Shown: in pieces, positions 24,014 to 34,074 of the stretch
Layout: each line of letters opens with the position of its first letter
How positions within the stretch are numbered: position 1 is the first letter of the stretch
Made by a program: the position numbers and the translations under genes
NCBI GenBank assembly: GCA_023678885.1
Contig: CM043006.1
Coordinates: 7,591,948-7,655,947 of the forward strand
From: Pogostemon cablin
Taxonomy: Eukaryota > Streptophyta > Magnoliopsida > Lamiales > Lamiaceae
Reading direction: 5' to 3'
Length of the DNA stretch: 64,000 bases
The notes under the pieces: model-generated
What the model was told of the DNA's origin: nothing
Database searches by the model: none
Seen by the model: only the letters and a program-made list of their open reading frames with translations

Positions 24014-26498
24014 GCCTTTTCTTTTAGCAGAGGTGTTACTCAACTGCCCATAAGAAATCCAACTTTTTTATTTATTTGAAGATTGAAACCGAGCCGATCG
24101 ATTCTAGTCTCGAGTTCTTTCCTTAGTCCCGAGCTCTTTGAAGATTGAAACCGAGCCGATCGATTCTGATTTTGAGTTCTTTTCTTAGCCCGAGCTGTGT
24201 ATTCTCATTTCTTTTTCTCTGTTTACGCGCTAACCAATTGCGCCACCATCTTCTTGGATTGGAGTAATTGGATTTCCTCCTTTCTTTCTTTCTTGATTCG
24301 GACCGGATTTTCCTTCTTCTGTATTCGACTTCTCTATTCTCTTCTTTTGATGGAAGATGAAGTCCCACGCATTAGCCAATTACATCACCATTTCTTGAAA
24401 GAGATTAGAGCTTCTGTCAAGCTGGTCTTTTCTTTCTTTGAGTGTCGAGTATTGGGCAGAACACTAGGCCTCGGAGGGAGCTGACCCTCGACCTTCAATG
24501 GATGAGGTTGGTTGGATTTTTCTTTCAATCCACGCTCTATCCCATTGAGCTTGCTTTCTTTCTTTAAGATTAAATTACCGTGACCTCCGCTGGCCTCCGA
24601 AGTAAGAGGGCATCTTTGACCACCGATGGATGGATGGATGAGGTTGGATTTCTTTTTCGATGCGCGCTCTAACCAACTGAGCTAGCTTATTTTCTGTTGA
24701 AGAGTACATGTCAGACTACCGAGATTGACTTCTTTTTCCTTCTTTAAGTGCTAAAGGCCGAAGGCTGAACTTTCTTCCTTTCTTCATTTTTGCATGTGTC
24801 TGACATCTGCGCCGGATTATTATGCTCTAACCAACTGAGCTTTATTTCAAAAACCTTTTCTTATCTCCTTTCTTATTCCTCCTTCTTCCTCGGTGGTCTA
24901 CTGCCCTCGACCCTAGACTTCTTCTTCCTTTTTTTTCTTTTCGATTATGAGCTTCTGGGAAAGAATCCGTTTCTTTCATCTCCATGTGATTTCTTTTCTG
25001 CCCAAATCTTGGCAGTTGATATCATACGCTCTAACCAACTGAGCTATTTCTCATACCTTCTTACATTTCTCATTACGTGGTATCATGTAAGAATTGGATT
25101 CTCATTATACCAAGTGTCGAATTCTTTTATTTTTTCTTCCATTTGAAAACATGTGTTCTTCATACCCGAGATGATGGAGCCTCTGCCTCTGCCTCTACAT
25201 CTTCAGTTGATGGAGACCTCGGTCTCGACGTCTGGAATCTTTATTTTTCTCGTAAAATCTCATCCATTACACGCTCTTATCAACCAAGCTATATACCGAC
25301 CAACCTTTTCGTTACCGTTATTTCTTCTTCCTTTTTTTCTTGACCATCTATTCCTTCCTCATCAGACTTCGAACTTCTTCTTTTTTTTATCTTGGAAGTT
25401 AACAATCAATTGAGCTGCCACATTCATACTCACTCAACTGGAGGGAGCCTCGGCCTCTACATCTTCAGCTGGGTGGAGATCTCGATCTCTACCTCCTCAA
25501 CTGGATAGAGGCCTTTGACTCTTCATCTCCTGCTGAAGTCTTTATTGATCACGTGGAATCTCATCCCCACATGTTCTAACCCACTGAGCTATATAACGAT
25601 CGATTTCTTTCTTTCTTCTTTGCATTGTCGGACTTCTGTCCTCGGTCTCATGCATTTTGCTTCTCCTTCTCCTTCGTTTTTGTCTCTTATTCCATGACTT
25701 GATTTCCCTTTTTTTTACGTTCTTCAACCACTGTCGTTCGGTCGTCGGGTGTTTCAACATCAGCCTTCTATACTTTTCTCATAGACTCCGCATCTGTGTT
25801 GGCCACGCTGTAATCCACTGAGCTATGTCAAAATCTTTCTGACTTCTTCACCATGTTTGATATTAAATATGACTAATAGCAATGTTCTAATCAACGAAGC
25901 TACCCTTTTGCGCCAATATAACCTTTGCCGATATGGAACTTCGAAGTTCGATCCACGCTCTAACCAACTGAGCTAAATTTTTCTTTCTTATTTTCTCATC
26001 TTCACTCCTTCACCAATTTCTTTCTTCATGCAAGGTCATCCCTCAAACGCTCTAACTGACTATAACAGAGCATCAGCTCTACACCATAGGCGGAACATCG
26101 GCTAGGACACCTCATCTTGATGCACCATCGGTTTCTTCACCTCAGCCGGGTGGAGTCTTTGTTTCTACATCTCACATGGGTGGAGCTCAACTTCTACACC
26201 TCATATGGATGGAACGTGTTTCTACACCTCGGCTGGGTGGAGCCTCATCTTCCTCATCCAATCTGCATGTAACCAAACTCCAGGCTCTAACCCCACCGAG
26301 CTATCTCATTTCTCTTTTTAATTTCTCATCTTCCGTATTTTTCTGACCAATTTCCTTTCTTATCGGTATTAGACACTGATCTTCTCTCCTCTTTTTTTTT
26401 AGCACCAGTTCAGCCGGCATCCTTCCTTTCTTATCGACATTCACCTGGGATTGGCCTCGGCCTTGGTATATCCAACTTTCTCTTCTTTTTTTTTTCAC

Positions 26499-26960
26499 GT
26501 GAGATTTTTTTTCTTATCTCTTATAGATCTCATATCGACAATGGATGAGAAAAACACGCTCTAACCAACTGAGCTACAAATCAAATCTTAGTTGAACCCA
26601 AACTTGCAATTCTCCTCTGCCTGGGCTTTCTTCACTGGATCTTCCGCCACGTGGGATTTTCTTTTCTTATCTCTTATAGATCTCATCCCGACAGTTGATG
26701 AGAAAAATATGCTCTAACCAACTGAGCTACAAATCAAATCTTAGTTGAACCTAAACTTGCAATTCTCCTCAGCCTCGGCTTTCTTCACTAGATCTTCTGT
26801 CACGTGGGATTTTCTTTTCTTATCTCTTATAGATCTCATCCCGATAGTTTGATGAGAAAAATACGCTCTAACCAACTGAGCTACAAATTAAATCTTAGTT
26901 GAACCCAAACTTACGATTCTCCTCGGCCTCGGCCTCGACTTCTCTTTTTTTTAACACCTT
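26499..26960 (-). repeat. Three tandem copies of a 154-bp D-arm unit
   Basis: Units start at about 26499, 26652 and 26807. Each has 'cacgtgggatttt', 'cttatctcttatagatctca', a D-arm motif and 'caaatcttagttgaaccc'. They show that the array grew by local tandem duplication. A second, related duplication of about 120 bp ('tctacacctca' plus 'gggtggagc' steps) is at about 26130-26250 and 27105-27225. Confidence 0.85.
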
Positions 26961-28808
26961 TTCTGCTTTCTCAATCTCTCTTACAAGCCTCACCCCAACA
27001 TGTTTACGGTTTACGCTCTAACCGACTGAGCTACAAATGAGATCTCAGTTGAACCTGAACCGATGCTTTGTCATCGGTCTCGGCCTCATTCATTATCATC
27101 CTCGGTCATTGGCTTCTACACCTCAACCGGGTGGAGTCTTCGTTTCTACATCTCACATGGGTGGAGCTCAGCTTCTACACCTCATATGGATGGAACGTGC
27201 TTCTACACCTCAGCTGGGTGGAGCCTCAGTATGTAACCATACTCCACACTCTATCCGACTGAGCTATCTCTCTTCCTTTCGTATTTCTCATTTAGCTTAT
27301 TTTTCCATCTTCCTCCACCTCGGCACCCTTTTTTTTTTACGCCTTCAGCTTTTTATGTTTTTTCTTTCCTTTTCTCTTAAGGATCTCATCCCGACAGTTT
27401 ATGAGAAAAATATGCTCTAACCAACTGAGCTACAAATCAGATCTTAATTGAATCAAACTTGCGATTTCTCCTCAGCCTCGATTTTCTTCATCATCAACCT
27501 CGGCCTCGGCCCTCGGTACCCTACGTGTCGGCTTCTTCCTCGGTCTCAGCTTTCCTTTCTGATTTCCTCATTTTCTTTTCTCTCACCCGACATGTTTGTA
27601 GTTGATGAAGAAACACGCTCTAACCAACTGAGCGATACCTCATATCAACTTCTCTCCAAATATCCTCGGCATGGGTTGGCTTCGGCCTCGGCAAGACCGT
27701 CTCGGCCTCGGCTTGCATCAATCTCTTTTTTTTTCTTTTATTTTCCTTACTCTTTATCGTGATGAGAAAAACATGCTCTAACCTACTGAGCTATATATCA
27801 CATGGTGACGTTAGCCTTTTCCCAAACATCATCCACCTCGGCACTGCAACATAGTCCACCTTTCCTTTCTCTTCTGCGTCGGTTAGCCTCGACAAGTTTT
27901 ACAGTTGATCAAGCGACACACGCTCTAACCAACTGAGCTACACATCACAACCCCTTTTCTTTTCACTTCGGCCTCGGCCCTTTCTGCATCGGTTTTTTTT
28001 ACGTGGGTTCATCTCCAAAAGTTGAACCTCAGCATCCCTTCCAAAATAAACCATAGGCAGTACACGCTCTAATCGACAGAGCTATGCATCAGGTTTTAAC
28101 CTAAACTGAACCCCAAATCCGAAGCTTTCTCTATTTCACGTTTAGCATTAGTTAAACATGAAGAAAGCGTAGAATACTCTTTTTTCTCCATATTTAGCAT
28201 AAAATATACACGCTTTCACTTCAGATTTAGTATAACACAGTAAGCAAATACGTAGAACATGCCATATTCCCCTTATTCCATACGTTTGTATAATTTATTT
28301 GCAAATTTAAGATTGGAGATGTAATATTACTTCAAAGTCATCTCTTAAGATGAGTCCTTCCTCTTCTTCATGTAGAGAATCTCTCCCTCTCATCTGGAGG
28401 TGTGCTAAACACCCTCGGCCTTCTTCCGATGTATGCGGATTTCTTTCTTCTTTTCAGTAATCAGCGACCCACACTCTGACCTACCGAGCTATACACAGTC
28501 TTCTTCTTTCCTTAGCAACGTGCGCTGCTGCTTCATAATTTCTTTCAGATCTGGTTCCTTTTTTGCATCTTCTTTACGGGATTCAAGAAAAACTCTTTGG
28601 GTTACAGGGTTACGCGCTAACCAACTGCAACACCAAGTTTTCTCCTTCTTTTCCATCAGATCTCTCTTTGGTTTTGGAGAGAGAAATAATGGAATATTTG
28701 GGTTTCTGAGTTCTTTCAGAACAGAAAGAACAAGAATGGTAAGAACGAATGAACTCCCGTTGGCGCCAACAGTGACGATGGAGAACATTACAAAATCTGG
28801 ACAGAGCA

Positions 28809-28827
28809 TTTCCCACAGACGGTGCCA
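28809..28827 (-). other. Primer binding site of element X
   Basis: The minus strand reads TGGCACCGTCTGTGGGAAA two bases inside the LTR. It is one base off the TGGCGCCGTCTGTGGGAA site I associate with Tat/Retand-type plant Gypsy elements. This sets X on the minus strand. Confidence 0.75.
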
Positions 28828-28829
28828 GC

Positions 28830-29579
28830 TGTTGATGGTCGTTTTTAGCGGGTTAGATTAAGATTAACGAATAACCAGACACTGAAACGGACACATCAAA
28901 CAAGTAATTTTCTCCGTCGCCCCATAAAATTGGTGCCCCTTTTCTTTATTATTGATGTTGGAATTCCAAGTTCCATGAAGGAATATTATACAGTCGAGAG
29001 AGAAATACAAGTAGGTTTCTAGAGAGATGAAGTAGAATGGAGAAGATGAAGTTGGAGTGAAGTGCCCACCAAGTCTTGTGTCCTTCTTGCTGCAGATGCT
29101 TTGTCTTTATAGGAGATATTTTGTGGATGGTCCCCCTTTGATCTGCCAACCATTGCCATGTGTCCCTCCAAGGGAATCTTATTTGTAGGAAGGTACGATG
29201 AGATCCTGACATGTTGTCTCCAGGCAGAACACGTATCTTTCTATGGTCGGAACATAATATTGAAGGGCCGACAGTATGCTGATGGGCTGATCAGCTGGTG
29301 GTCGATGGCTGATGGTACGGGGCCAATGCCGAGGTCAAGATCTGACCTTATCCTCGGTATCAGCTACTGTCTCCTGCGTTCTGCCTCCTTATGCCTAGTC
29401 AGCCGAGACTTTATCCATGGTGTCGGCTTATATTTTCTATCTTTTTCTTATGCCCAGTCAGCACCGATATTCTTGGGCGTGTGTTCAAATCCCACTCTTA
29501 TCCTTAGCCTCAACGTATCCCCCAGGTTGTACCGTGCGTATAAGCCACACCCTTATATGGGGTATAAACACCGATAACA
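28830..29579 (-). repeat. 5' LTR of element X
   Basis: 750 bp, TGTTGATGG...CGATAACA, matching 7425-8172. Confidence 0.92.
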
Positions 29580-29584
29580 AGGTT

Positions 29585-30230
29585 CATTAGATGCTTAGTC
29601 TATAATCTATAAAGGGATAAAAATCTCATGGTTGAAAATATACACATCTATCTTCTATTTTCTAAATTTTTCCTATGAATAATTTAAGTTCATATCGTTT
29701 GAAAATTTTTGTATATATACTAAAACTTTGTTGCAATTCAAGTGTGTTTGCAAGCAGAGATGTTCTCTTAGTGGAAGCCGAGTTTCGTAAACAAGCATTT
29801 GGACCATAGAAGCAATTAAGAAGTGTCTATTAATTCAGCATTACAAATATGTAATGCAAATATGCATTTTTGGTGGTGTAAATATGATTATGCATTTATG
29901 CTATGAATTTATTTTTCTGAGGTTATTTTTTAGAGTTAGCCTTTTGGGTTATTTGAAAGATATTTCGTAAACAAGCATTTGGACGTTAGAAGCAATTAAG
30001 AAGTGTCTATTAATTCGGCATTACAAATATGTAATGCAAATATGCATTTTTGGTGGTGTAAATATGATTATGCATTTATGCTATGAATTTGTTTTTCAGA
30101 GGTTATTTTTTAGAGTTAGCCTTTTGGGTTATTTGAAAGATATCTATCAAAACGTCCTGAGTAAAGATTATCACTTTTGTCAAAAATGAAATATTCTATG
30201 TTTTGATAAATGAATTAGGTAAGTAATATC
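29585..30230. other. AT-rich DNA with an exact 180-bp tandem duplication
   Basis: 29783-29962 and 29963-30142 are nearly identical (starting 'ttcgtaaacaagcatttgg'). No gene seen. This resumes the sequence interrupted by element X. Confidence 0.7.
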
Positions 30231-31093
30231 ACTACAATTATGGGTGGGTAATATCGGTATATCGAAAATACCGATACCGTACCGAAAATTTCGGTATGGA
30301 AAAATTCATACCGATATCGATATCGAAATTTCGGTATACCGATTTTTCGGTATACCAAAATTTTGATAAATTAAAACGGATACCGATACCGTACCAAAAT
30401 TTACATCATATCGATTTTTCGATAAATACCAATTAATACCGAAATATTGACATACCGTTTCATACCGAAAATTCAACATACCGAAAAATATCGATTTACC
30501 GAAATCATACAGAAAAATAATATTTATTTTTAATCAAAATAATAAAATTAATATAAAATATTTCAAAATAATTAAATTTTCTAATCTCAAACATTCTACT
30601 TTGACACTTATGTTCCTTTTAATTTATTCATAATTATATATTAAATAACAAATTTTTTATTATTATATTTTTATACTCCTATATTTTAATTTAGAAGTTT
30701 ATTATATTTTTATTAGAGCTTATTTTAAATTTTAAAAAATATATATGAATGAATGTGATACATAATAAAATAAAAATAATTTAAATATATTAATAATATA
30801 ATATATACTTAAATATTGTATTATGTATAATTAAATTGTTAAAAAATAAATATAAAATTTTCGGTATATCGGTATCGGTATACCGATATCGAAATACCGA
30901 AAATAATTTCGGTATACCGATATACCGAAAATTTTAATATCCAATACCGGTACCGTACCGAAATTATCGGTACGACAACCATACCATACCGAAAATTTCG
31001 GTATGTTGAAATTTTGGCATTTTTTGGTATTTTTCAATACGGCGAACGCGGTATACCAAGTTTTTGGTATTTTCCCCCACCCCTAACTACAAT
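30231..31093. mobile_element. Non-autonomous hAT-like DNA transposon with TSD
   Basis: Ends TATGGGTGGG (30239) and CCCACCCCTA (31085) form short inverted repeats. The 8-bp target duplication ACTACAAT (30231-30238, 31086-31093) is perfect, and 8 bp is the hAT size. Both ends carry dense runs of GGTATACCGA-like palindromes over 200-300 bp, with an AT-rich middle. No transposase is encoded in its 847 bp. Such subterminal repeats are where hAT transposases usually bind, so they probably serve that role. Confidence 0.85.
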
Positions 31094-32183
31094 AGATGAT
31101 AGATTGGAATGTAGCATTGTTGGTGAAAGAGCATTGTACAAGACTGTTGAGTTGCTTCTTTTAACTTTGTTTTTTTATTTTTAAAATACAAACCGTGTGT
31201 AATTTGTGCTAAATTAAAATTTTATTATTTTTTATTAGTTGTTAATTATAAGCATATGTGAAATTTAGCTTCTGTAACTATTGAGGAAGAACAAATATGT
31301 TACAATTTCTATGGGTAAGTTATCGGATTTTATTTATTTAATCGACAAGATTTTTCATAAAATAAATAAATAGAGAGAGAATTTTGAATGTTTATATAAT
31401 TTATTAAATTTATTAAATTTTTATTATATTAATTTATTTAGATAAATAATACTCCTCAAATTATATAAATAAATTAACAAGTTCACATTTTCAAATAAGA
31501 AAATAGTATAATTTAAAAATTCAACAACACTTTAATTTAAAATTGTTATCCCTTCACAAATCAAATATCTTTATAATTTTTTTATTTATTAACTAAAAAT
31601 ATCAAAATAACCTTAAAAGCAAGTCAGCAAATCATTATTTAAGAATTTCGTATTAATAGTAACGGTAAAATTTATTATAAGACGGAGGTTTATATAAATA
31701 AAAAATTAATAATATCTAAAAAAAATGTATGTGATATAAATGAAATGAATTAATTAAGTAGTATGCATGATTGAGGTTGTAACTCAAAGAGCGTGTAGTA
31801 TTTTTTTTTTTTAATATTCTTTAATAGTTTATCGTAATTTAATAAAAATGTTTTTAATACCACAATTTATCTTTTTAACTCAATTTATTTAAATTTAATA
31901 AATATTTAATAATCCCGCATAGCATGTGGGTTACATGCTAATAGTCCTAATGTACCTGCTCTGATTTTCAGAGGTGGGATGGCGAACAAGCGATGGAGAA
32001 GAAGCGATAGAGAGAGCCACCTGACAGTCAAACACTTCACATGATGAGTAAAAAACGAGAATAATATGTAGTAATTTTACGTTTTTATTTTAGATAAAAT
32101 TTAGAAAGAATTTAAAAATAATCAAATTTTACCGTTCAAAATCTTTATTGATAAACCAACAACTTTTCTATAAATTTTATCAA
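31094..32183. other. AT-rich intergenic DNA
   Basis: No gene seen. Strongly AT-rich with poly-A/T runs. A Helitron-like 3' end lies at 31914-31941 (separate entry). Confidence 0.6.
31914..31941 (+). mobile_element. Helitron-like 3' terminus
   Basis: Hairpin CCCGCAT-AGC-ATGTGGG (one G-T pair), seven spacer bases, then CTAA followed by T. This is the hairpin-plus-CTRR ending of Helitrons. The 5' end was not located. Confidence 0.45.
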
Positions 32184-33404
32184 GGCCTTTACTTAGGTGA
32201 GACCGTCTCACGGATCCCTTATATGAGACGAATCACCCATTAACCTATTAAGCATATTTTAAAGGGTCATGTTTGGCAATTATTAAATTAAAAAATTAAT
32301 TATAATAATAATTTAGCCTTTTATGTAACTAATACAAGAGAGTTTCAACGGTCGAAAATGAGTGGAAGTGGTGGCTTGGTCGATAAGTTTCGAAGAAGAA
32401 TGCAAACCATTCATTATATTTATTCAATTTTTTATTTTTACATTTTTTCCTTTATTTTTTTATTATCTTAAATTTTAATAATTAAAAATTTTCTACTCAT
32501 GTAATTATTATAAATTTACAAAATGTGATATACAATTTATAAAAAGTGATAATGCCGCTATGAATTATTTCATGAACAATTTATAGTATAAATGAAAAGT
32601 GATTCCACGGTAAACAAAATTGCTAACATCTTTAATAAAAAGTGATAATTAATTAAGAAAGTATTTCAGGTAAAATTTATTGAAATAATAAAAAGTGAGA
32701 ATCTTTAATAAAAAATGATAAATAATTTAGAAAGTGTATTTCATAAACAATTTACTGGAATAATAAAAAATAATAATATTTTTAATAAAAAGTTATTCAT
32801 AATAAAAGAAATAATTGATATCCGTTTCATTGAATTATTTCACGAGTACAATTCACTAAAATAATAAGAAGAAACATTTTAAATAAAAAAGTGATATATG
32901 ATTAAAAAAATGATAACCGTCTGATTAAAATATTTAATGAACAAATCCTAAAATAAATAAATAAAAGTGATAACACTTTTAATATAAAGTTATATCCGAT
33001 TAAGATAAATTGATAATAATAATAATAATTTTTATTAAAAGTAATTACTCTATCAATAAAATATGACTTTTTTTCATTCATCATGTATAACATAAACATC
33101 AAATATTAAAAAAATTAGACATTCATTTATTTTGTTAAATTAATAGTATTGATAAATGAAATTTAATTAGTTTTAGATAATTTTAAATATTACAGTTAAA
33201 TAAAAAAAAAATTAGAGCATCCCAGGGGCAGCAATCCGGCGTGGACGAGCAATCAATATATCTTGGCAGCTTAGTTATTAGAATTTGTTAAAATTTAAAT
33301 TTAATTACAACCAAATGGGCTTTTCTTTTTTCTTAATTTCTTTTAAATTTAACTTAAAAGTCCGTCTCATATAAGAGGATTTGTGAGACGATCTAACTAA
33401 GACC
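32184..33404. mobile_element. Inverted-repeat element of about 1.2 kb
   Basis: Left arm 32184-32230 (with 'gagaccgtctcacgg' and 'cttatatgagacg') and right arm 33362-33404 (with 'cgtctcatataag') are imperfect inverted repeats of about 43 bp. The AT-rich interior has repeated 'aataaaaagtgata' phrases. Related sequence is at 42625-42790 and near 48030, so it is a local repeat family. Target duplication unclear; superfamily not assigned. Confidence 0.45.
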
Positions 33405-33419
33405 TATCCTTTTATCTAA

Positions 33420-33637
33420 TATCCAGTCCGTTCCCTTCAAAGAGGGTCTTTTTTTTATTTTGGGCGTTCTACCCAAAGAGTTTTTTTTACACATATGGAA
33501 CTCACACACACTCATTAATACAATTTAAAAATAAAGCTCACACTCTCACTAACACAATTACCCACTACACATTAAATAATAATACTGTTTAATTCACGTG
33601 CTAAAACAAAAGACTCTCTTTGTGTGGGACGGAGATA
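33420..33637. mobile_element. Stowaway-like MITE
   Basis: Bounded by TA on both sides, with degenerate ends TCCAGTCCGTTCCC and GGGACGGAGA. Inner 'caaagagggtc' and 'gactctctttg' also pair. Confidence 0.5.
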
Positions 33638-33674
33638 GTATGTGCTTTTTAATATCAATTTCTTTATATATTCA

Positions 33675-33699
33675 CTAGCATATAACCGCGTGCTACGCG
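33675..33699 (-). mobile_element. Helitron-like 3' terminus (minus strand)
   Basis: The minus strand reads hairpin CGCGTAGCACGCG, then GTTATATG and CTAG followed by T. Matching 5' end not located. Confidence 0.45.
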
Positions 33700-33869
33700 A
33701 GATTATTCATTATTTATTTAAAAATAAATAAATTAAATTATGAAATTTATTTTTTTATTATAAATAATTTTGTTAAAGCAAATTATATTATTTGTACATA
33801 AAAAATAAATATTTATGTTTGATAATTTACCAATATACTGTTTTATCTTATAATTTAAGTTAAACAAAA

Positions 33870-34074
33870 TACTCTATCCATCCTATCGAATGGTTCTCAT
33901 ATTATTATATTATGTGTCTCATTCAAAGGTTCTTATTTTCACTTTTTAGTGAAAAGGGCCGACCACTATCCATTACATTCATCTAATACAACTACCTAAT
34001 ACACATAAAATAATAATACTCCTTAATTTACGTGTAAAAGTAAACTATCACTTTTGACCGGGATATAGGGAGTA
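33870..34074. mobile_element. Stowaway-like MITE, degenerate
   Basis: TA-flanked (33870-33871, 34073-34074) with ends CTCTATCCATCC and GGATATAGGGAG. 201 bp, no coding capacity. Confidence 0.55.

Larger units (their letters stand above)
24014..28829 (-). repeat. Right interior of element X: array of tRNA D-arm-like units
   Basis: About 25 copies of a 19-base motif whose minus strand reads TAGCTCAGTTGGTTAGAGC, the D-arm and pol III box A of many eukaryotic tRNA genes. Near-exact copies start (plus coordinates) at 24666, 24824, 25028, 25957, 26558, 26711, 26865, 27414, 27617 and 27922. Variants lie at about 24528, 25271, 25570, 25804, 25884, 26283, 27015, 27248, 27775, 28076 and 28473. Copies near 24224 and 28613 are of a different D-arm type (GGCGCAATTGGTTAGCGC). 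Many are followed on the minus strand by a block like GGGATGAGATCC, where a T-arm would be. Spacers are pyrimidine-rich with 'ggcctcggcctcgg' runs. All copies share the element's sense orientation. Confidence 0.85.
7420..29584 (-). mobile_element. Large non-coding LTR retroelement X (LARD-like) hosting nested elements
   Basis: LTRs at 7425-8172 and 28830-29579, both starting TGTTGATGG and ending ATAACA, are flanked by the perfect 5-bp duplication AGGTT (7420-7424 and 29580-29584). The priming site beside the right LTR and the purine tract beside the left LTR set transcription on the minus strand. X's own sequence is about 8173-9670 and 24014-28829; the middle is younger insertions. No gag or pol homology is visible in X, so it must move with enzymes from another Gypsy element. 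Its interior is instead built of repeats (Cys-like CGAG blocks on the left, tRNA D-arm-like units on the right). Confidence 0.9.

Noticed and set aside
8180..28440. A CRISPR-like array, suggested by regular short repeats with unique spacers
   Set aside because: Spacers are long, variable and low complexity, the repeat is a tRNA box A, there are no cas genes and the context is a plant retroelement.
24200..28640. Genuine, complete tRNA genes in the array
   Set aside because: No unit shows a paired acceptor stem together with anticodon and T arms when read by eye. Only the D-arm and a degenerate T-arm-like block persist.
24197..28861. Many Ser/Phe/Leu-rich open frames in the D-arm array, some looking like membrane proteins
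   Set aside because: Pyrimidine-rich DNA read in frame gives such proteins. No conserved start, spacing or family match, and they conflict between units.
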